21,565 nt of DNA. It comes from Sulfurospirillum sp964441765 (lineage in GTDB: Bacteria > Campylobacterota > Campylobacteria > Campylobacterales > Sulfurospirillaceae). The stretch covers positions 1 to 21,565 of the forward strand of contig CAYTVI010000034.1 in the NCBI GenBank assembly GCA_964441765.1, in the 5' to 3' direction. Made by a program: the position numbers and the translations under genes. Each line of letters opens with the position of its first letter. The stretch's first letter is position 1. Under the pieces are notes generated by a model, which saw nothing but the letters and a program-made list of their open reading frames with translations, searched no databases and had not been told where the DNA came from. This document shows positions 1-7,589 of the stretch, one piece after another.

Positions 1-460
1 TAACGCTTAGGTTTTGAGCGATAACATTGCTAAATAAAGGCTCTTTTTTGAGTTGTACAGCATGCAAAGGGGCAACATCAAGTGTTTCGCTCTCAACGTT
101 TTGTCCTTGAGCAAGAAGCGTTACATGTAAAAGTGGAAGCTTCACGGAAGGTGATTTTAGTTTAAAATAAAAGGTGTTTTCATAAGTGCTATTTCCAAGT
201 GACTGCCACTTTGCATCAGGGTTGAGTATCTCAGCACTTGCAGACTCACTAAAAAGTGTTATGATGTCATCAAAGCGTGAATTGGCGACAATCGCTTTGA
301 CTTTAAGGGGGAAAACCTGCCCTACATAGAGTTTGCTAGGCAACTCTGCATGGGAAAGAAAAATAGATTTTGAAGAAGTGTACACTCTTTCTTCCTCTGC
401 ATATGCCAGAGAAAGAAAAAAAAGTGTACACAGCGCAAAAAGTGTTAAAAGTTTTTTCAT
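1..460 (-). CDS. Secreted/periplasmic protein of unknown function, 3' part outside window
   Basis: The visible 153 residues begin MKKLLTLFALCTLFFLSLAYA, a signal peptide: Lys-Lys, a hydrophobic stretch, then a likely cleavage after AYA near residue 21. The mature part has alternating beta-type segments with a LYVGQVFPLKVKA stretch near residues 43-55. This loosely resembles the immunoglobulin-like repeats of BatD-type periplasmic proteins, but I cannot assign a family. The gene starts 4 bases after the purQ stop and is probably the last or a late gene of the ctpA-purCSQ operon. From memory, Campylobacter jejuni has a putative periplasmic protein in the same place after purQ, which supports a conserved but uncharacterised neighbour. 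The C-terminus lies beyond the left edge, so length and topology are unknown. One copy of the TTACATGTAA palindrome lies inside it. Confidence 0.75.
   Translation of the reverse strand, partial: MKKLLTLFALCTLFFLSLAYAEEERVYTSSKSIFLSHAELPSKLYVGQVFPLKVKAIVANSRFDDIITLFSESASAEILNPDAKWQSLGNSTYENTFYFKLKSPSVKLPLLHVTLLAQGQNVESETLDVAPLHAVQLKKEPLFSNVIAQNLSV
121..130. repeat. TTACATGTAA palindrome, copy 1
   Basis: Inside the partial secreted-protein gene. On its coding strand it reads TTA CAT GTA (Leu-His-Val). Confidence 0.85.
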
Positions 461-464
461 GTGC

Positions 465-1136
465 TTAATGGATAAACCCTTGAAGCATCTTCACACCATC
501 GTCTGAGCCTAAGATGCTTTCAATCGCACGCTCGGGATGAGGCATAAGACCGAAGACATTTTTTTCTTTGTTACAGATACATGCGATAGAATCGATTGAA
601 CCGTTCGGATTATCAACGTCACCTTTTTCATCACTGTACGTTAAAAGTACTTGCTCATTGGCATACAACTCTTTAAGTCCAGCCTCATCGATATAATAGC
701 TTCCCTCACCGTGAGCAATGGGCACATTTAGGATTTCACCAACGGTGCATTCGCGTAGAAAAGTATTGTTGGTGTTAACGACTTTTAAGGGATGAAATTT
801 AGAGATAAAATGAACATTTGAGTTACGCTTCATAGCACCTGGGAGCAAATGCGCTTCGAGCAACATCTGAAAACCATTACAAATACCCAAAACTTTTCCA
901 CCATTATTGGCAAACTCAATGACCGCTTTCATAATCGGTGAAAATTTTGCAATCGCAGCACTTCTTAGATAATCACCATAGCTAAAACCACCGGGTAGTA
1001 CAACTAAATCTGTACCAGCGGGAAGTTTTTCTTCTTTGTGAAATACAAGGACGACCTCTTGACCTAGTTTTTCAAACGCATACTTCGTATCAATTTCACA
1101 GTTTGTACCTGGAAAAACAGCTACGGCTACTAGCAT
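465..1136 (-). CDS. purQ: Phosphoribosylformylglycinamidine synthase subunit PurQ (glutamine amidotransferase)
   Basis: Glutaminase subunit of FGAM synthase, the fourth step of de novo purine synthesis. It releases ammonia from glutamine and passes it to PurL in a cytoplasmic PurL-PurQ-PurS complex. The 223-residue protein is a complete class-I amidotransferase. It has the oxyanion segment LPGGFSYGDYLR (residues 47-58), the nucleophile elbow GICNGFQ with Cys86, and MPHPER with His200 and Glu202 completing the triad. Length matches the stand-alone PurQ of Gram-positive and epsilon groups rather than the fused PurL of E. coli. The start overlaps the purS stop by 7 bases, indicating translational coupling. 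purL is not in the window. Identification is secure from the motifs. Confidence 0.96.
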   Translation of the reverse strand: MLVAVAVFPGTNCEIDTKYAFEKLGQEVVLVFHKEEKLPAGTDLVVLPGGFSYGDYLRSAAIAKFSPIMKAVIEFANNGGKVLGICNGFQMLLEAHLLPGAMKRNSNVHFISKFHPLKVVNTNNTFLRECTVGEILNVPIAHGEGSYYIDEAGLKELYANEQVLLTYSDEKGDVDNPNGSIDSIACICNKEKNVFGLMPHPERAIESILGSDDGVKMLQGFIH

Positions 1137-1375
1137 GCCGGAAACTCGATGCTATAGTCTTCAATAACCGTATTTGCTAGAAGTTCTTCACACATCTTTG
1201 TGACTTCTTCTTTTGCTTTTGTTTGATTGTTTTCAGCAATTTCAAGGATGATTTGCTTACCAATACGAACATCGTTCACACCATTGAATTTTAAAGAAGA
1301 GAGTGCGTGATGAACTGCTTTTCCTTGTGGATCTAAAACGCCATTTTTAAGTTGAACATTGACAATAACGCGCAT
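1130..1375 (-). CDS. purS: Phosphoribosylformylglycinamidine synthase subunit PurS
   Basis: Small (81-residue) structural subunit that bridges PurQ and PurL in the three-part FGAM synthase and assists ammonia channelling. The sequence shows the typical PurS pattern: an N-terminal strand MRVIVNVQLKNGVLDPQGKA, a helix beginning VHHALSSL, the VRIGKQIILEI strand, and a C-terminal acidic helix with CEELLANTVIEDY. It sits between purC (16 bases upstream) and purQ (7-base overlap). This fixes its identity even though the family is short and divergent. Confidence 0.94.
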   Translation of the reverse strand: MRVIVNVQLKNGVLDPQGKAVHHALSSLKFNGVNDVRIGKQIILEIAENNQTKAKEEVTKMCEELLANTVIEDYSIEFPAC

Positions 1376-1391
1376 ATTTATAGTTTCCTTC

Positions 1392-2105
1392 TTAGTGATT
1401 TAAAATTCGTTTTAGGACTTCTTCGTAAGCCACTTTTACATTACCAAGTCCTTGACGGAATCGGTCTTTATCCAGTTTTTCATTGGTATCTGCATCCCAA
1501 AAACGACAACTATCTGGGCTGATTTCATCGGAAAGGAGAATATTTCCATCTTTATCAACACCAAACTCCACTTTAAAATCAACCAATTTTAGTTTGCGCT
1601 CTTCAAAAAAGTGTTTCATAACAGCATTGATTTCACGACCTAAGCGTTTTAATTCTTCAAGGTCTGATTCACTTTTAACAAGGTCTAAAAGTAAACAGTG
1701 TTCATCATTAATGATAGGATCGCCCAGCGAATCATCTTTGAGATAAAATTCAACAAGGGTGAATGGCAATACGGTTCCATCTGTGATACCAAGGCGTTTT
1801 GATAAAGAACCTGTTGCGATGTTTCTTACAACCACTTCAATAGGGATGATTTTCACTTTTTTAACCAATTGATGTGTGTCATCAAGTGTTTTGACAAGAT
1901 GTGTTTGAATACCATGTTTTTCGAGAAGATGAAATAGTTGTGTACTGATTTTGCAGTTCAGTGCTCCCTTACCTGCTTCATTGCCTTTTTTCTCTGCATT
2001 GAACGCTGTTAAGTCATCTTTGAACTCTGAAACCAACAAATTTTCATCATCTGTAAAAAAAAGTTTTTTACCTTTGCCTTCGTATAGTAACGCACCTTTG
2101 TTCAT
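1392..2105 (-). CDS. purC: SAICAR synthetase (phosphoribosylaminoimidazole-succinocarboxamide synthase)
   Basis: Cytoplasmic ATP-dependent ligase joining CAIR and aspartate to give SAICAR in de novo purine synthesis. The 237-residue protein has the nucleotide-binding YEGKGKKLFF at residues 7-16, the EVVVRNIATGSLSKR substrate loop, DFKVEFG, and the SDEISPDSCRFWD signature near the C-terminus. I chose the ATG at 2105 because AAGGAGA lies just upstream and family members begin MxKxxxLYEGKGK. A longer reading from 2159 would add 18 residues unlike the family and overlap the ctpA end. It lies 13 bases after the ctpA stop in the same transcription unit, an odd pairing of protease and purine genes that I recall being conserved in Campylobacter. 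Confidence 0.96.
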   Translation of the reverse strand: MNKGALLYEGKGKKLFFTDDENLLVSEFKDDLTAFNAEKKGNEAGKGALNCKISTQLFHLLEKHGIQTHLVKTLDDTHQLVKKVKIIPIEVVVRNIATGSLSKRLGITDGTVLPFTLVEFYLKDDSLGDPIINDEHCLLLDLVKSESDLEELKRLGREINAVMKHFFEERKLKLVDFKVEFGVDKDGNILLSDEISPDSCRFWDADTNEKLDKDRFRQGLGNVKVAYEEVLKRILNH

Positions 2106-2118
2106 CTTCTCTCCTTCG

Positions 2119-3450
2119 TTATTTTTTGATAGCAAGTACTTTGATGGCATCAACAGCACTTTTGAGTTGTAGGTCCTTAAAGAGACTCTCTTGTGAAATG
2201 ACTTCTTTTTCTGATTTCAATGGTTCTTTGGTTTTTGCTTTATTTTTATCTTTCTCTTTCGTTTCTGGTTTTGCCTCTTCTGCTTTTTTGAGTTCACCTT
2301 CTAGGTGTTTTTTTAAATCTTTTTCTTTAAGAAGTTGCTCATTGTTTTTATGTGGTACTTCACCTGGGTAAACAATAAGATCAGGTGTCACACCCTCTGC
2401 TTGGATAGTACGTCCGCTTGGAAGATAATAACGCGCAATGGTTAAGCGGATTGCTTCATTATCAACCACAGGAAGAACGGCTTGTACACTTCCTTTTCCA
2501 AATGTTTTTTCACCAATAATAATCGCACGTTTATGGTCTTGCAATGCACCGCTGACGATTTCACTTGCACTCGCACTTCCGCCATTGACTAAAACGACTA
2601 AAGGCATTTTGGTGAGCGTTCCTGATTTACTGGCTTTGTATTCAGCATTGTCTGATTCAACACGTCCTTTTTGAGACACGATGACGCCTTCATCCACGAA
2701 AAGATCCACAAGTTCAACGGCTTGATTCAAAAGACCACCTGGGTTGTTGCGTAAATCGAGAACAATACCTTTAACACCTTTGTTCTTTTGAATGGCCTCT
2801 TTGACATCGCCGACAATATTTTTGTCAAAGCTTACGACACGAACATAAAGCATATTTTCATTTTCAATGAGACGAGAGTAGACAGATTCGATTTTAATGA
2901 TGTCACGTACGATAGAAATGACAAGAGGTTTACTTTCTCCTTCTCGAACAAGGGTGAGTTCAATACCCGTACCAGGTTTTCCACGCATTAAATTGACTGC
3001 TTCATCGATGGTCATATTGAGAGTGGATTGTTTATTGATTTTAAGGATGATATCGCTAGCTTTAACCCCAGCTTTATCTGCAGGCGTGCCTTCCATCGGA
3101 GCGATAACCGTTAATGCACCATCGCGTTGTCCTACGGTGATACCAAGACCGCCAAATTCACCCTCCGTTTGAATTTTAAGGTCTTTAAAATGCTTTTCAT
3201 CAAGGTATGCTGAGTGTGCATCAAGATTGGTTAGAAGACCTTCGATTGATTTTTTGACAATGTCTTCAATTTTGATGTCATCGACATAGTATTTCTCAAT
3301 GGTGGCTAAAACACGTGTGTACTTTGCCAAAGAAGCCAAACGGCTTTTTTCTCCATCTGCACTGTTGGCAAAAAGAGTAGAAGAGAAGAAAGTGGTAATA
3401 CCTAAAAATGTGGCAACAAAACCAAGTGTTGCAAATGGTAGATGTTTCAT
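2119..3450 (-). CDS. ctpA: Periplasmic S41 carboxyl-terminal processing protease (CtpA/Prc type)
   Basis: Serine protease that trims or degrades periplasmic and envelope proteins from their C-termini. The 443 residues begin with a signal sequence or anchor (about 1-29). A PDZ domain covers about residues 98-175 (GGLGITV, carboxylate-binding loop). The S41 catalytic core follows with LDLRNNPGGLL near 231-241 and NGGSASASE, where Ser294 is the likely nucleophile. Lys319 and Gln323 lie in the GKGSVQ stretch. The Ser-Lys spacing of 25 and Lys-Gln spacing of 4 match B. subtilis CtpB. A Lys/Glu-rich tail (about 375-420) is a probable flexible linker before a short conserved C-terminal helix. It is the promoter-proximal gene of the ctpA-purCSQ operon, with a long leader of about 43 bases. 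Confidence 0.93.
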   Translation of the reverse strand: MKHLPFATLGFVATFLGITTFFSSTLFANSADGEKSRLASLAKYTRVLATIEKYYVDDIKIEDIVKKSIEGLLTNLDAHSAYLDEKHFKDLKIQTEGEFGGLGITVGQRDGALTVIAPMEGTPADKAGVKASDIILKINKQSTLNMTIDEAVNLMRGKPGTGIELTLVREGESKPLVISIVRDIIKIESVYSRLIENENMLYVRVVSFDKNIVGDVKEAIQKNKGVKGIVLDLRNNPGGLLNQAVELVDLFVDEGVIVSQKGRVESDNAEYKASKSGTLTKMPLVVLVNGGSASASEIVSGALQDHKRAIIIGEKTFGKGSVQAVLPVVDNEAIRLTIARYYLPSGRTIQAEGVTPDLIVYPGEVPHKNNEQLLKEKDLKKHLEGELKKAEEAKPETKEKDKNKAKTKEPLKSEKEVISQESLFKDLQLKSAVDAIKVLAIKK

Positions 3451-3499
3451 GATAGTTTGAGTCGCTCCCCGCTCGTTAAATGTTTCAACGTAAAGCGCG

Positions 3500-3505
3500 A
3501 TTATA
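3500..3505 (-). promoter_or_regulatory. -10 element of the ctpA-pur operon promoter
   Basis: Read on the minus strand this is a perfect TATAAT, preceded by TTTAC and an AT-rich stretch and with no good -35 box. That is the usual look of vegetative promoters in Campylobacterota. The predicted transcript start is near 3493, about 43 bases before the ctpA ATG. No other promoter is evident before purC, purS or purQ, so this one probably serves all of them. Confidence 0.55.
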
Positions 3506-3574
3506 GTAAAGTTTCCCTAAAAATTGTATGAAATAGCTTTGGATATTACTCAAAAATTATCATTTAAAAGCCAA

Positions 3575-3593
3575 TGCATAAATATTTTATGCA
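3575..3593. repeat. Inverted repeat TGCATAA-N5-TTATGCA in the ctpA-clpB divergent region
   Basis: Perfect 7-base arms (3575-3581 and 3587-3593) separated by 5 bases. It lies about 30 bases upstream of the clpB -35 element and about 70 bases upstream of the ctpA -10. The position would suit a dimeric regulator or a bent AT-rich upstream element. The repeat itself is certain, the function is not known. Confidence 0.5.
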
Positions 3594-3622
3594 ACTTATG
3601 TAATGTTATATTGCTAAATAAA

Positions 3623-3643
3623 CTTGACATTAATACACTCAAA
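3623..3643 (+). promoter_or_regulatory. HAIR-type operator for heat-shock repressor HspR upstream of clpB
   Basis: CTTGACA-N7-ACTCAAA matches 11 of 14 fixed positions of the HspR consensus CTTGAGT-N7-ACTCAAG with exact spacing. It overlaps the probable -35 box, the place expected for a repressor. HspR control of clpB is established in Campylobacter jejuni and actinobacteria. The hspR gene is not in this window. Confidence 0.6.
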
Positions 3644-3653
3644 GTTGTAAAAT
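3624..3653 (+). promoter_or_regulatory. Putative clpB vegetative promoter
   Basis: TTGACA (3624-3629), an 18-base spacer and TAAAAT (3648-3653) form a near-consensus sigma-70-type promoter. Transcript start would be near 3660, with AAGGAG (3668-3673) as ribosome-binding site before the ATG at 3679. The HAIR operator sits on the -35 box. Confidence 0.55.
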
Positions 3654-3678
3654 TATAGAAAAATACAAAGGAGATTTC

Positions 3679-6128
3679 ATGAACTCACTTTTTGAACAAC
3701 TGACCAACCAAATGAGAGAATCAATCGAAAGCGCCATTAGCCTTGCTTTACACTCAAAAAACAATGAAGCAACCCCGTTACATGTAATGTGGGGACTGCT
3801 CACCAATTCAGCTTCTATCCTCAATCAAGTTTTCAATAAAATGAACCTTGATAAAAGTGCAATAGAACTAGAAGTTAAAAGTGAGGTTCAAAAGCTTCCA
3901 ACCGTGTCGCATATCAGTAAAGATAATATTTCTGTTTCACGCTCTTTAGTAGAGAGTTTACAAAAAGCAGAAGGCTTGATGAAACAAAAAGGAGATAGTT
4001 ACCTTTCCGTTGACACATGGCTTTTAGCCAATATCGACAGCGACCCACTCAAGAAAATTTTGGGTAAATATGTTGATCTTTTACAGTTTAAGAAAAACCT
4101 TGAAGCCTTGCGTGGTGGCAAAAAAATCGACAAGCAAAGCAGCGATGAAAACCTTGAATCGCTTGATAAATACGGCATCAATCTGACCAAATTAGCCAGC
4201 GAGGGAAAACTGAGTCCTGTCATCGGTCGCGATGAAGAGATCCACCGTATGATGCAAATCTTAATTCGTAAAACGAAAAACAATCCGATTTTAATCGGCG
4301 AACCTGGTACGGGTAAAACGGCGATTGCTGAGGGTTTAGCGCTTAAAATTGCGCATAACGATGTGCCTTTGAGTCTTCAAAATAAAAGCGTGATTGCTTT
4401 AGATATGAGTGCACTCATTGCTGGAGCAAAATACAGAGGTGAGTTTGAAGATAGGCTAAAAGCTGTCATTGATGAAGTGAAAAAAAGTGGTAATATCATT
4501 CTTTTCATTGATGAAATTCATACCATCGTGGGTGCAGGTGCGAGTGAGGGAAGTATGGACGCGGCAAATATCCTAAAACCTGCTCTTGCACGAGGAGAAC
4601 TGCATACCATTGGTGCAACAACGCTGAAAGAGTACCGCAAATACTTTGAAAAAGACGCGGCATTGCAACGTCGTTTTCAACCTGTCACGGTCAATGAACC
4701 TACAATCAATGAGGCGCTTCAAATTTTACGCGGTATCAAAGAGAGCCTTGAAGCGCACCATCATGTGACCATTATGGACTCGGCACTGGTCGCATCAGCA
4801 AAACTAAGTTCTCGTTACATCAGCGATCGTTTCTTACCCGATAAAGCGATCGACCTGATCGATGAAGCCGCCGCTGAGCTTAAGATGCAAATCGAGAGTG
4901 AGCCCACGGAGCTTAGTCGTATCAAACGTCTTATTGGTACGTTGATGGTTGAAAAAGAAGCGCTTTTGATGGAGAAAAATAAGAAAAACGAAGAGCGTAT
5001 CGGTGCTATCGAAAAAGAGCTGAGCGATGCGAAAGAAAAACGCAATGCCCTTGAAATCCAATTTGAGACCGAAAAGAGCGTTTTCAATGACATCGCTTCT
5101 ATCAAAACCAAAGCAGAAACACTTAGGCGCGAAGCGGAGACGGCTAAAAAGAACAGTGACTTTAACAAAGCCGCAGAAATCGAGTATGGAAAGTTGCCTG
5201 AACTTTTGAAACAAGAAGAGGAGCTCAAAGCCAGATGGGAAAAGATGGTGGAGAGTGGAACGTTACTTAAAAACAGCGTTGATGAGGAGATGATAGCGAC
5301 CATTGTGAGCAAATGGACGGGCATTCCTGTGAACAAAATGCTTCAAAGTGAGAAAACCAAAGTTTTACATGTAGAAGAGTATCTCAAAAAAGAGGTCGTG
5401 GGACAAGACGCGGCGATTAAGGCGATCGGTCGAGCGATTAAGCGTAATAAAGCGGGGCTTAGTGAGCAAAATAAACCCATCGGAAGCTTTCTCTTTTTAG
5501 GACCAACGGGTGTGGGAAAAACGCAAAGTGCCAAAGCACTCGCTAACTTTTTATTTGACACCACCAAAGCGCTCATTCGGTTTGATATGAGCGAATATAT
5601 GGAAAAACACTCTGTTAGCCGTTTGGTTGGTGCACCTCCAGGCTATGTCGGGTACGATGAGGGTGGACAGCTTACCGAAGCGGTGCGCCGAAAGCCTTAC
5701 AGTGTTGTGTTGTTTGATGAAATTGAAAAAGCACACCCCGATGTCTTTAACATCTTGCTTCAAGTGCTTGATGAAGGGCGTTTGACGGATAATAAAGGTG
5801 TGACGGTTGATTTTAAAAACACGATTATTATCCTCACGTCCAACATCGCAAGTGCTAAAATCATGGAATTTGAGGGTGAAAAACGTACTGAAGAGGTGAT
5901 GAAAGAGCTTAGGACGCACTTTAAACCTGAGTTTTTAAACCGTCTTGATGACATCATCATCTTTAATCCGCTCACGGAAGATGGTTTGCGCGAGATTGTG
6001 AGCATTATGTTTAAAGAGATTGAGAAAAAACTTTCCGCAAAAGAGATTAAAGCAGAGCTCACGGTTGGTGCAAAAAGCTTGATTGCTGAAGCTGGATTTG
6101 ACCCCGTTTACGGTGCTCGACCTTTAAA
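3679..6128 (+). CDS. clpB: ATP-dependent disaggregase ClpB, C-terminus lost in an assembly gap
   Basis: Hexameric AAA+ chaperone that, with DnaK, pulls proteins out of aggregates after heat stress. Sequence is visible for 816 residues. There is an N-terminal Clp repeat domain (about 1-145), then NBD1 with Walker A GEPGTGKT (207-214) and Walker B ILFIDE (274-279). The long charged coiled-coil middle domain (about 400-525) separates ClpB from ClpA/ClpX. NBD2 has Walker A GPTGVGKT (608-615) and Walker B VVLFDE (676-681). The sequence stops at the sensor-2 motif GARPL, directly at the Ns. Family members run about 855-860 residues, so about 40 residues are missing. Nothing suggests the gene itself is broken. 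It is monocistronic as far as can be seen. Confidence 0.97.
3778..3787. repeat. TTACATGTAA palindrome, copy 2
   Basis: Inside clpB at codons 34-36, read as Leu-His-Val. A near copy with one mismatch (TTACATGTAG) is at 5365-5374 in the same gene and frame. Confidence 0.85.
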
Positions 6129-6228
6129 NNNNNNNNNNNNNNNNNNNNNNNNNNNNNNNNNNNNNNNNNNNNNNNNNNNNNNNNNNNNNNNNNNNNNNNN
6201 NNNNNNNNNNNNNNNNNNNNNNNNNNNN
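6129..6228. other. Assembly gap of exactly 100 Ns
   Basis: A run of exactly 100 N is the conventional placeholder for a gap of unknown length. It removes the 3' ends of both clpB (from the left) and a convergent small secreted-protein gene (from the right). Any translation crossing it, on either strand, is artificial. The true distance between the two genes cannot be known from this sequence. Confidence 0.98.
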
Positions 6229-6551
6229 CGTGTTTCAGGGTCACTGCATAAATAGTTACGATTGTTTTCAAATGTCGTTTTAATGAGTGTGCCTTTGTCA
6301 GCTTTTAAGATGCTTTTGATGTGCTCATTCATTGAATTGATATGGTTTTTATATTCGATGCCATTTTCCAAGCTTACAACATCAAAAACAGTTGTGTATT
6401 CATCTAAAATAATAGGCAAACTCTCCTTGGTACCATCTTTAATAATAGAGAGTATTTTAGGAACATCTTCTTCTGTGATATCATCTAAATCACTATTATT
6501 ATCTGCTAACAAAACGGAAATAAGTGCTAAAATGGTAAAAATTTTTTTCAT
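6229..6551 (-). CDS. Small secreted protein of unknown function, C-terminus in assembly gap
   Basis: 107 residues are visible, starting MKKIFTILALISVLLADNN, a clear signal peptide with likely cleavage near residue 16. The mature part is acidic at first (DLDDITEED), then helical. It ends with a KTTFENNRNYLCSDPET stretch whose single cysteine is the only one visible. AAGGA lies 7 bases before the ATG (6549-6551). I recall small periplasmic proteins with a similar Leu-Cys-x-x-Pro region in related bacteria, but cannot name a family or function. It is convergent with clpB and divergent from the cysteine-rich gene at 6615. Confidence 0.7.
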
Positions 6552-6614
6552 ATCATTCCTTTGGGGGAATTTTACAATAAAAAAGGCTGATTTTTAGCAA
6601 GAAAGTGGATTACA

Positions 6615-7064
6615 ATGAGTTATTTTTCATGGTTTGTATCACATGCACACAAACACACAGTTCTTATAAACAAATTAATGACATTAGGGTACACAAAAGA
6701 GGCAATGATTGATTATTTTGTGTTTGAAAATATGGTCGAAAAAGAGCCTGCATTTTGTCTTTTGTATGCTAACAAACAAAAATGCCATTCTGTGAGTTAT
6801 CTCAATTGCTATTTATGCGCTTGTCCGCATTTTCGTTTTAATGATGATGGACTAACAATCGAAAAAAATAGTGTGATAAAGAGTCAATGCAGCATTGCTT
6901 CAAAAAAAAGTGCATGGTTTGTGCATGAAAATGTTGTGCATTTAGATTGTTCAAGGTGCTCGTTACCCCATACCAAAGCGTTTATTCGCAAACACTTTGA
7001 TAGGGATTGGAGTGAGATAATGAAGGAGTGTTTTACATCTCCAAAGGCAGATGAGAGACAATAA
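6615..7064 (+). CDS. Cysteine-rich small-domain protein (probable metal or Fe-S binding)
   Basis: 149 residues with nine cysteines (48, 57, 65, 68, 70, 92, 112, 115, 139). The arrangement NCYLCACPHF (64-73), a further Cys at 92, then DCSRCSLPHT (111-120) matches the Pfam cysteine-rich small domain (PF04071), whose hallmark is FNCxFCYCPLY followed by DCSxCxLPH. This points to a bound metal ion or cluster. The domain's biochemical role is not established. I recall, without being able to check, that it occurs near corrinoid-related genes, which is interesting because a B12-dependent mutase operon starts 500 bases downstream. The C-terminal 32 bases overlap the end of the convergent RraA-family gene. 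The ribosome-binding site is weak (AAGAAAG). The protein is cytoplasmic, with no signal peptide. Confidence 0.75.
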   Translation: MSYFSWFVSHAHKHTVLINKLMTLGYTKEAMIDYFVFENMVEKEPAFCLLYANKQKCHSVSYLNCYLCACPHFRFNDDGLTIEKNSVIKSQCSIASKKSAWFVHENVVHLDCSRCSLPHTKAFIRKHFDRDWSEIMKECFTSPKADERQ

Positions 7065-7515
7065 TACCATCTCTATCGGCATAAAGATAATCGCCTTCCT
7101 TAAACGCAACACCTGCAAAACAAAACGTTACATGTAAAGCTCCATCACGAGGTTCCATTGTTTTTTTAGGACATGTTCCAAGAGCAAAAAGCCCTACACC
7201 AATCTCTTTGGTATTTTTTGTATCTCTAACGTAGCCATTGATAACCATTCCTGCCCAATTATTGTCTAATGCAAATTTCATCAAATTATCGCCCACAACC
7301 GCTGTGTATTGCGCATCAACATCGACCACGACAATCTTTCCATCCCCTTGTGTTGTTTTCAAAAACTCAGCAAGTGTTTTGTTACTTCCTGGAAGTTGCA
7401 CGGTAACGATTTGTCCCATCATTTTTTTAGCCCCACCGTACGATTTAAAAAGAGGTTCGAGAACACGGACATCATTTGGGTATTTATCACATAGGTCTGC
7501 GGTATAAAATTTCAT
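7033..7515 (-). CDS. RraA-family protein, probable 4-hydroxy-4-methyl-2-oxoglutarate aldolase / oxaloacetate decarboxylase type
   Basis: 160 residues spanning the whole RraA fold. The conserved GDNLMKFA (75-82), GMVINGYVRD (89-98) and FALGTCPKK (110-118) are present. E. coli RraA binds and inhibits RNase E. Family enzymes instead use a D-x20-R-D motif to bind divalent metal and pyruvate enolate in aldol cleavage or oxaloacetate decarboxylation. Here Asp76, Arg97 and Asp98 form that motif exactly. E. coli RraA, as I recall its sequence, has Ala and Gln at the two Asp positions. I therefore favour an enzyme. The ATG at 7515 has AGGAG upstream. An upstream start at 7563 would lie within or before the promoter. 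The gene is divergent from the glutamate mutase operon, sharing a 74-base gap. Confidence 0.85.
   Translation of the reverse strand: MKFYTADLCDKYPNDVRVLEPLFKSYGGAKKMMGQIVTVQLPGSNKTLAEFLKTTQGDGKIVVVDVDAQYTAVVGDNLMKFALDNNWAGMVINGYVRDTKNTKEIGVGLFALGTCPKKTMEPRDGALHVTFCFAGVAFKEGDYLYADRDGIIVSHLPLEM
7128..7137. repeat. TTACATGTAA palindrome, copy 3
   Basis: Inside the RraA-family gene, on the minus strand read as Leu-His-Val (residues 127-129). Confidence 0.85.
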
Positions 7516-7565
7516 TTCTTCTCCTGTTAATAGCTTCTTTACTTTTTTTTGACTAGAATGCAAAA

Positions 7566-7571
7566 ATTATA
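7566..7571 (-). promoter_or_regulatory. -10 element for the RraA-family gene
   Basis: Minus-strand TATAAT in an AT-rich context, about 50 bases before the ATG at 7515. The same bases read on the plus strand as TTATAC and could also serve glmS, but the resulting leader would be only about 10 bases. The promoter of the mutase operon is therefore less certain and may lie here or overlap this one. Confidence 0.5.
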
Positions 7572-7589
7572 CAAAAATTTTAGGCAAAC

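Noticed and set aside
2106..2159. Longer purC start at 2159 adding 18 residues.
   Set aside because: The extra residues do not fit the family, overlap the ctpA end, and the ATG at 2105 has a clear ribosome-binding site.
4815..5336. A 173-residue open frame on the minus strand inside clpB.
   Set aside because: It lies fully within the coiled-coil middle domain coding region, is Ser/Leu/Phe-rich as antisense of charged helices tends to be, and has no plausible start context.
6059..6255. Continuous ClpB reading frame through the Ns to a stop at 6255.
   Set aside because: The bases after the gap belong to a minus-strand gene and do not resemble a ClpB C-terminus. The join is an artefact of the N run keeping frame.
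7516..7563. Longer start for the RraA-family gene at 7563.
   Set aside because: It would begin about where transcription from the 7566-7571 -10 box starts, and the ATG at 7515 has AGGAG and matches the family N-terminus.
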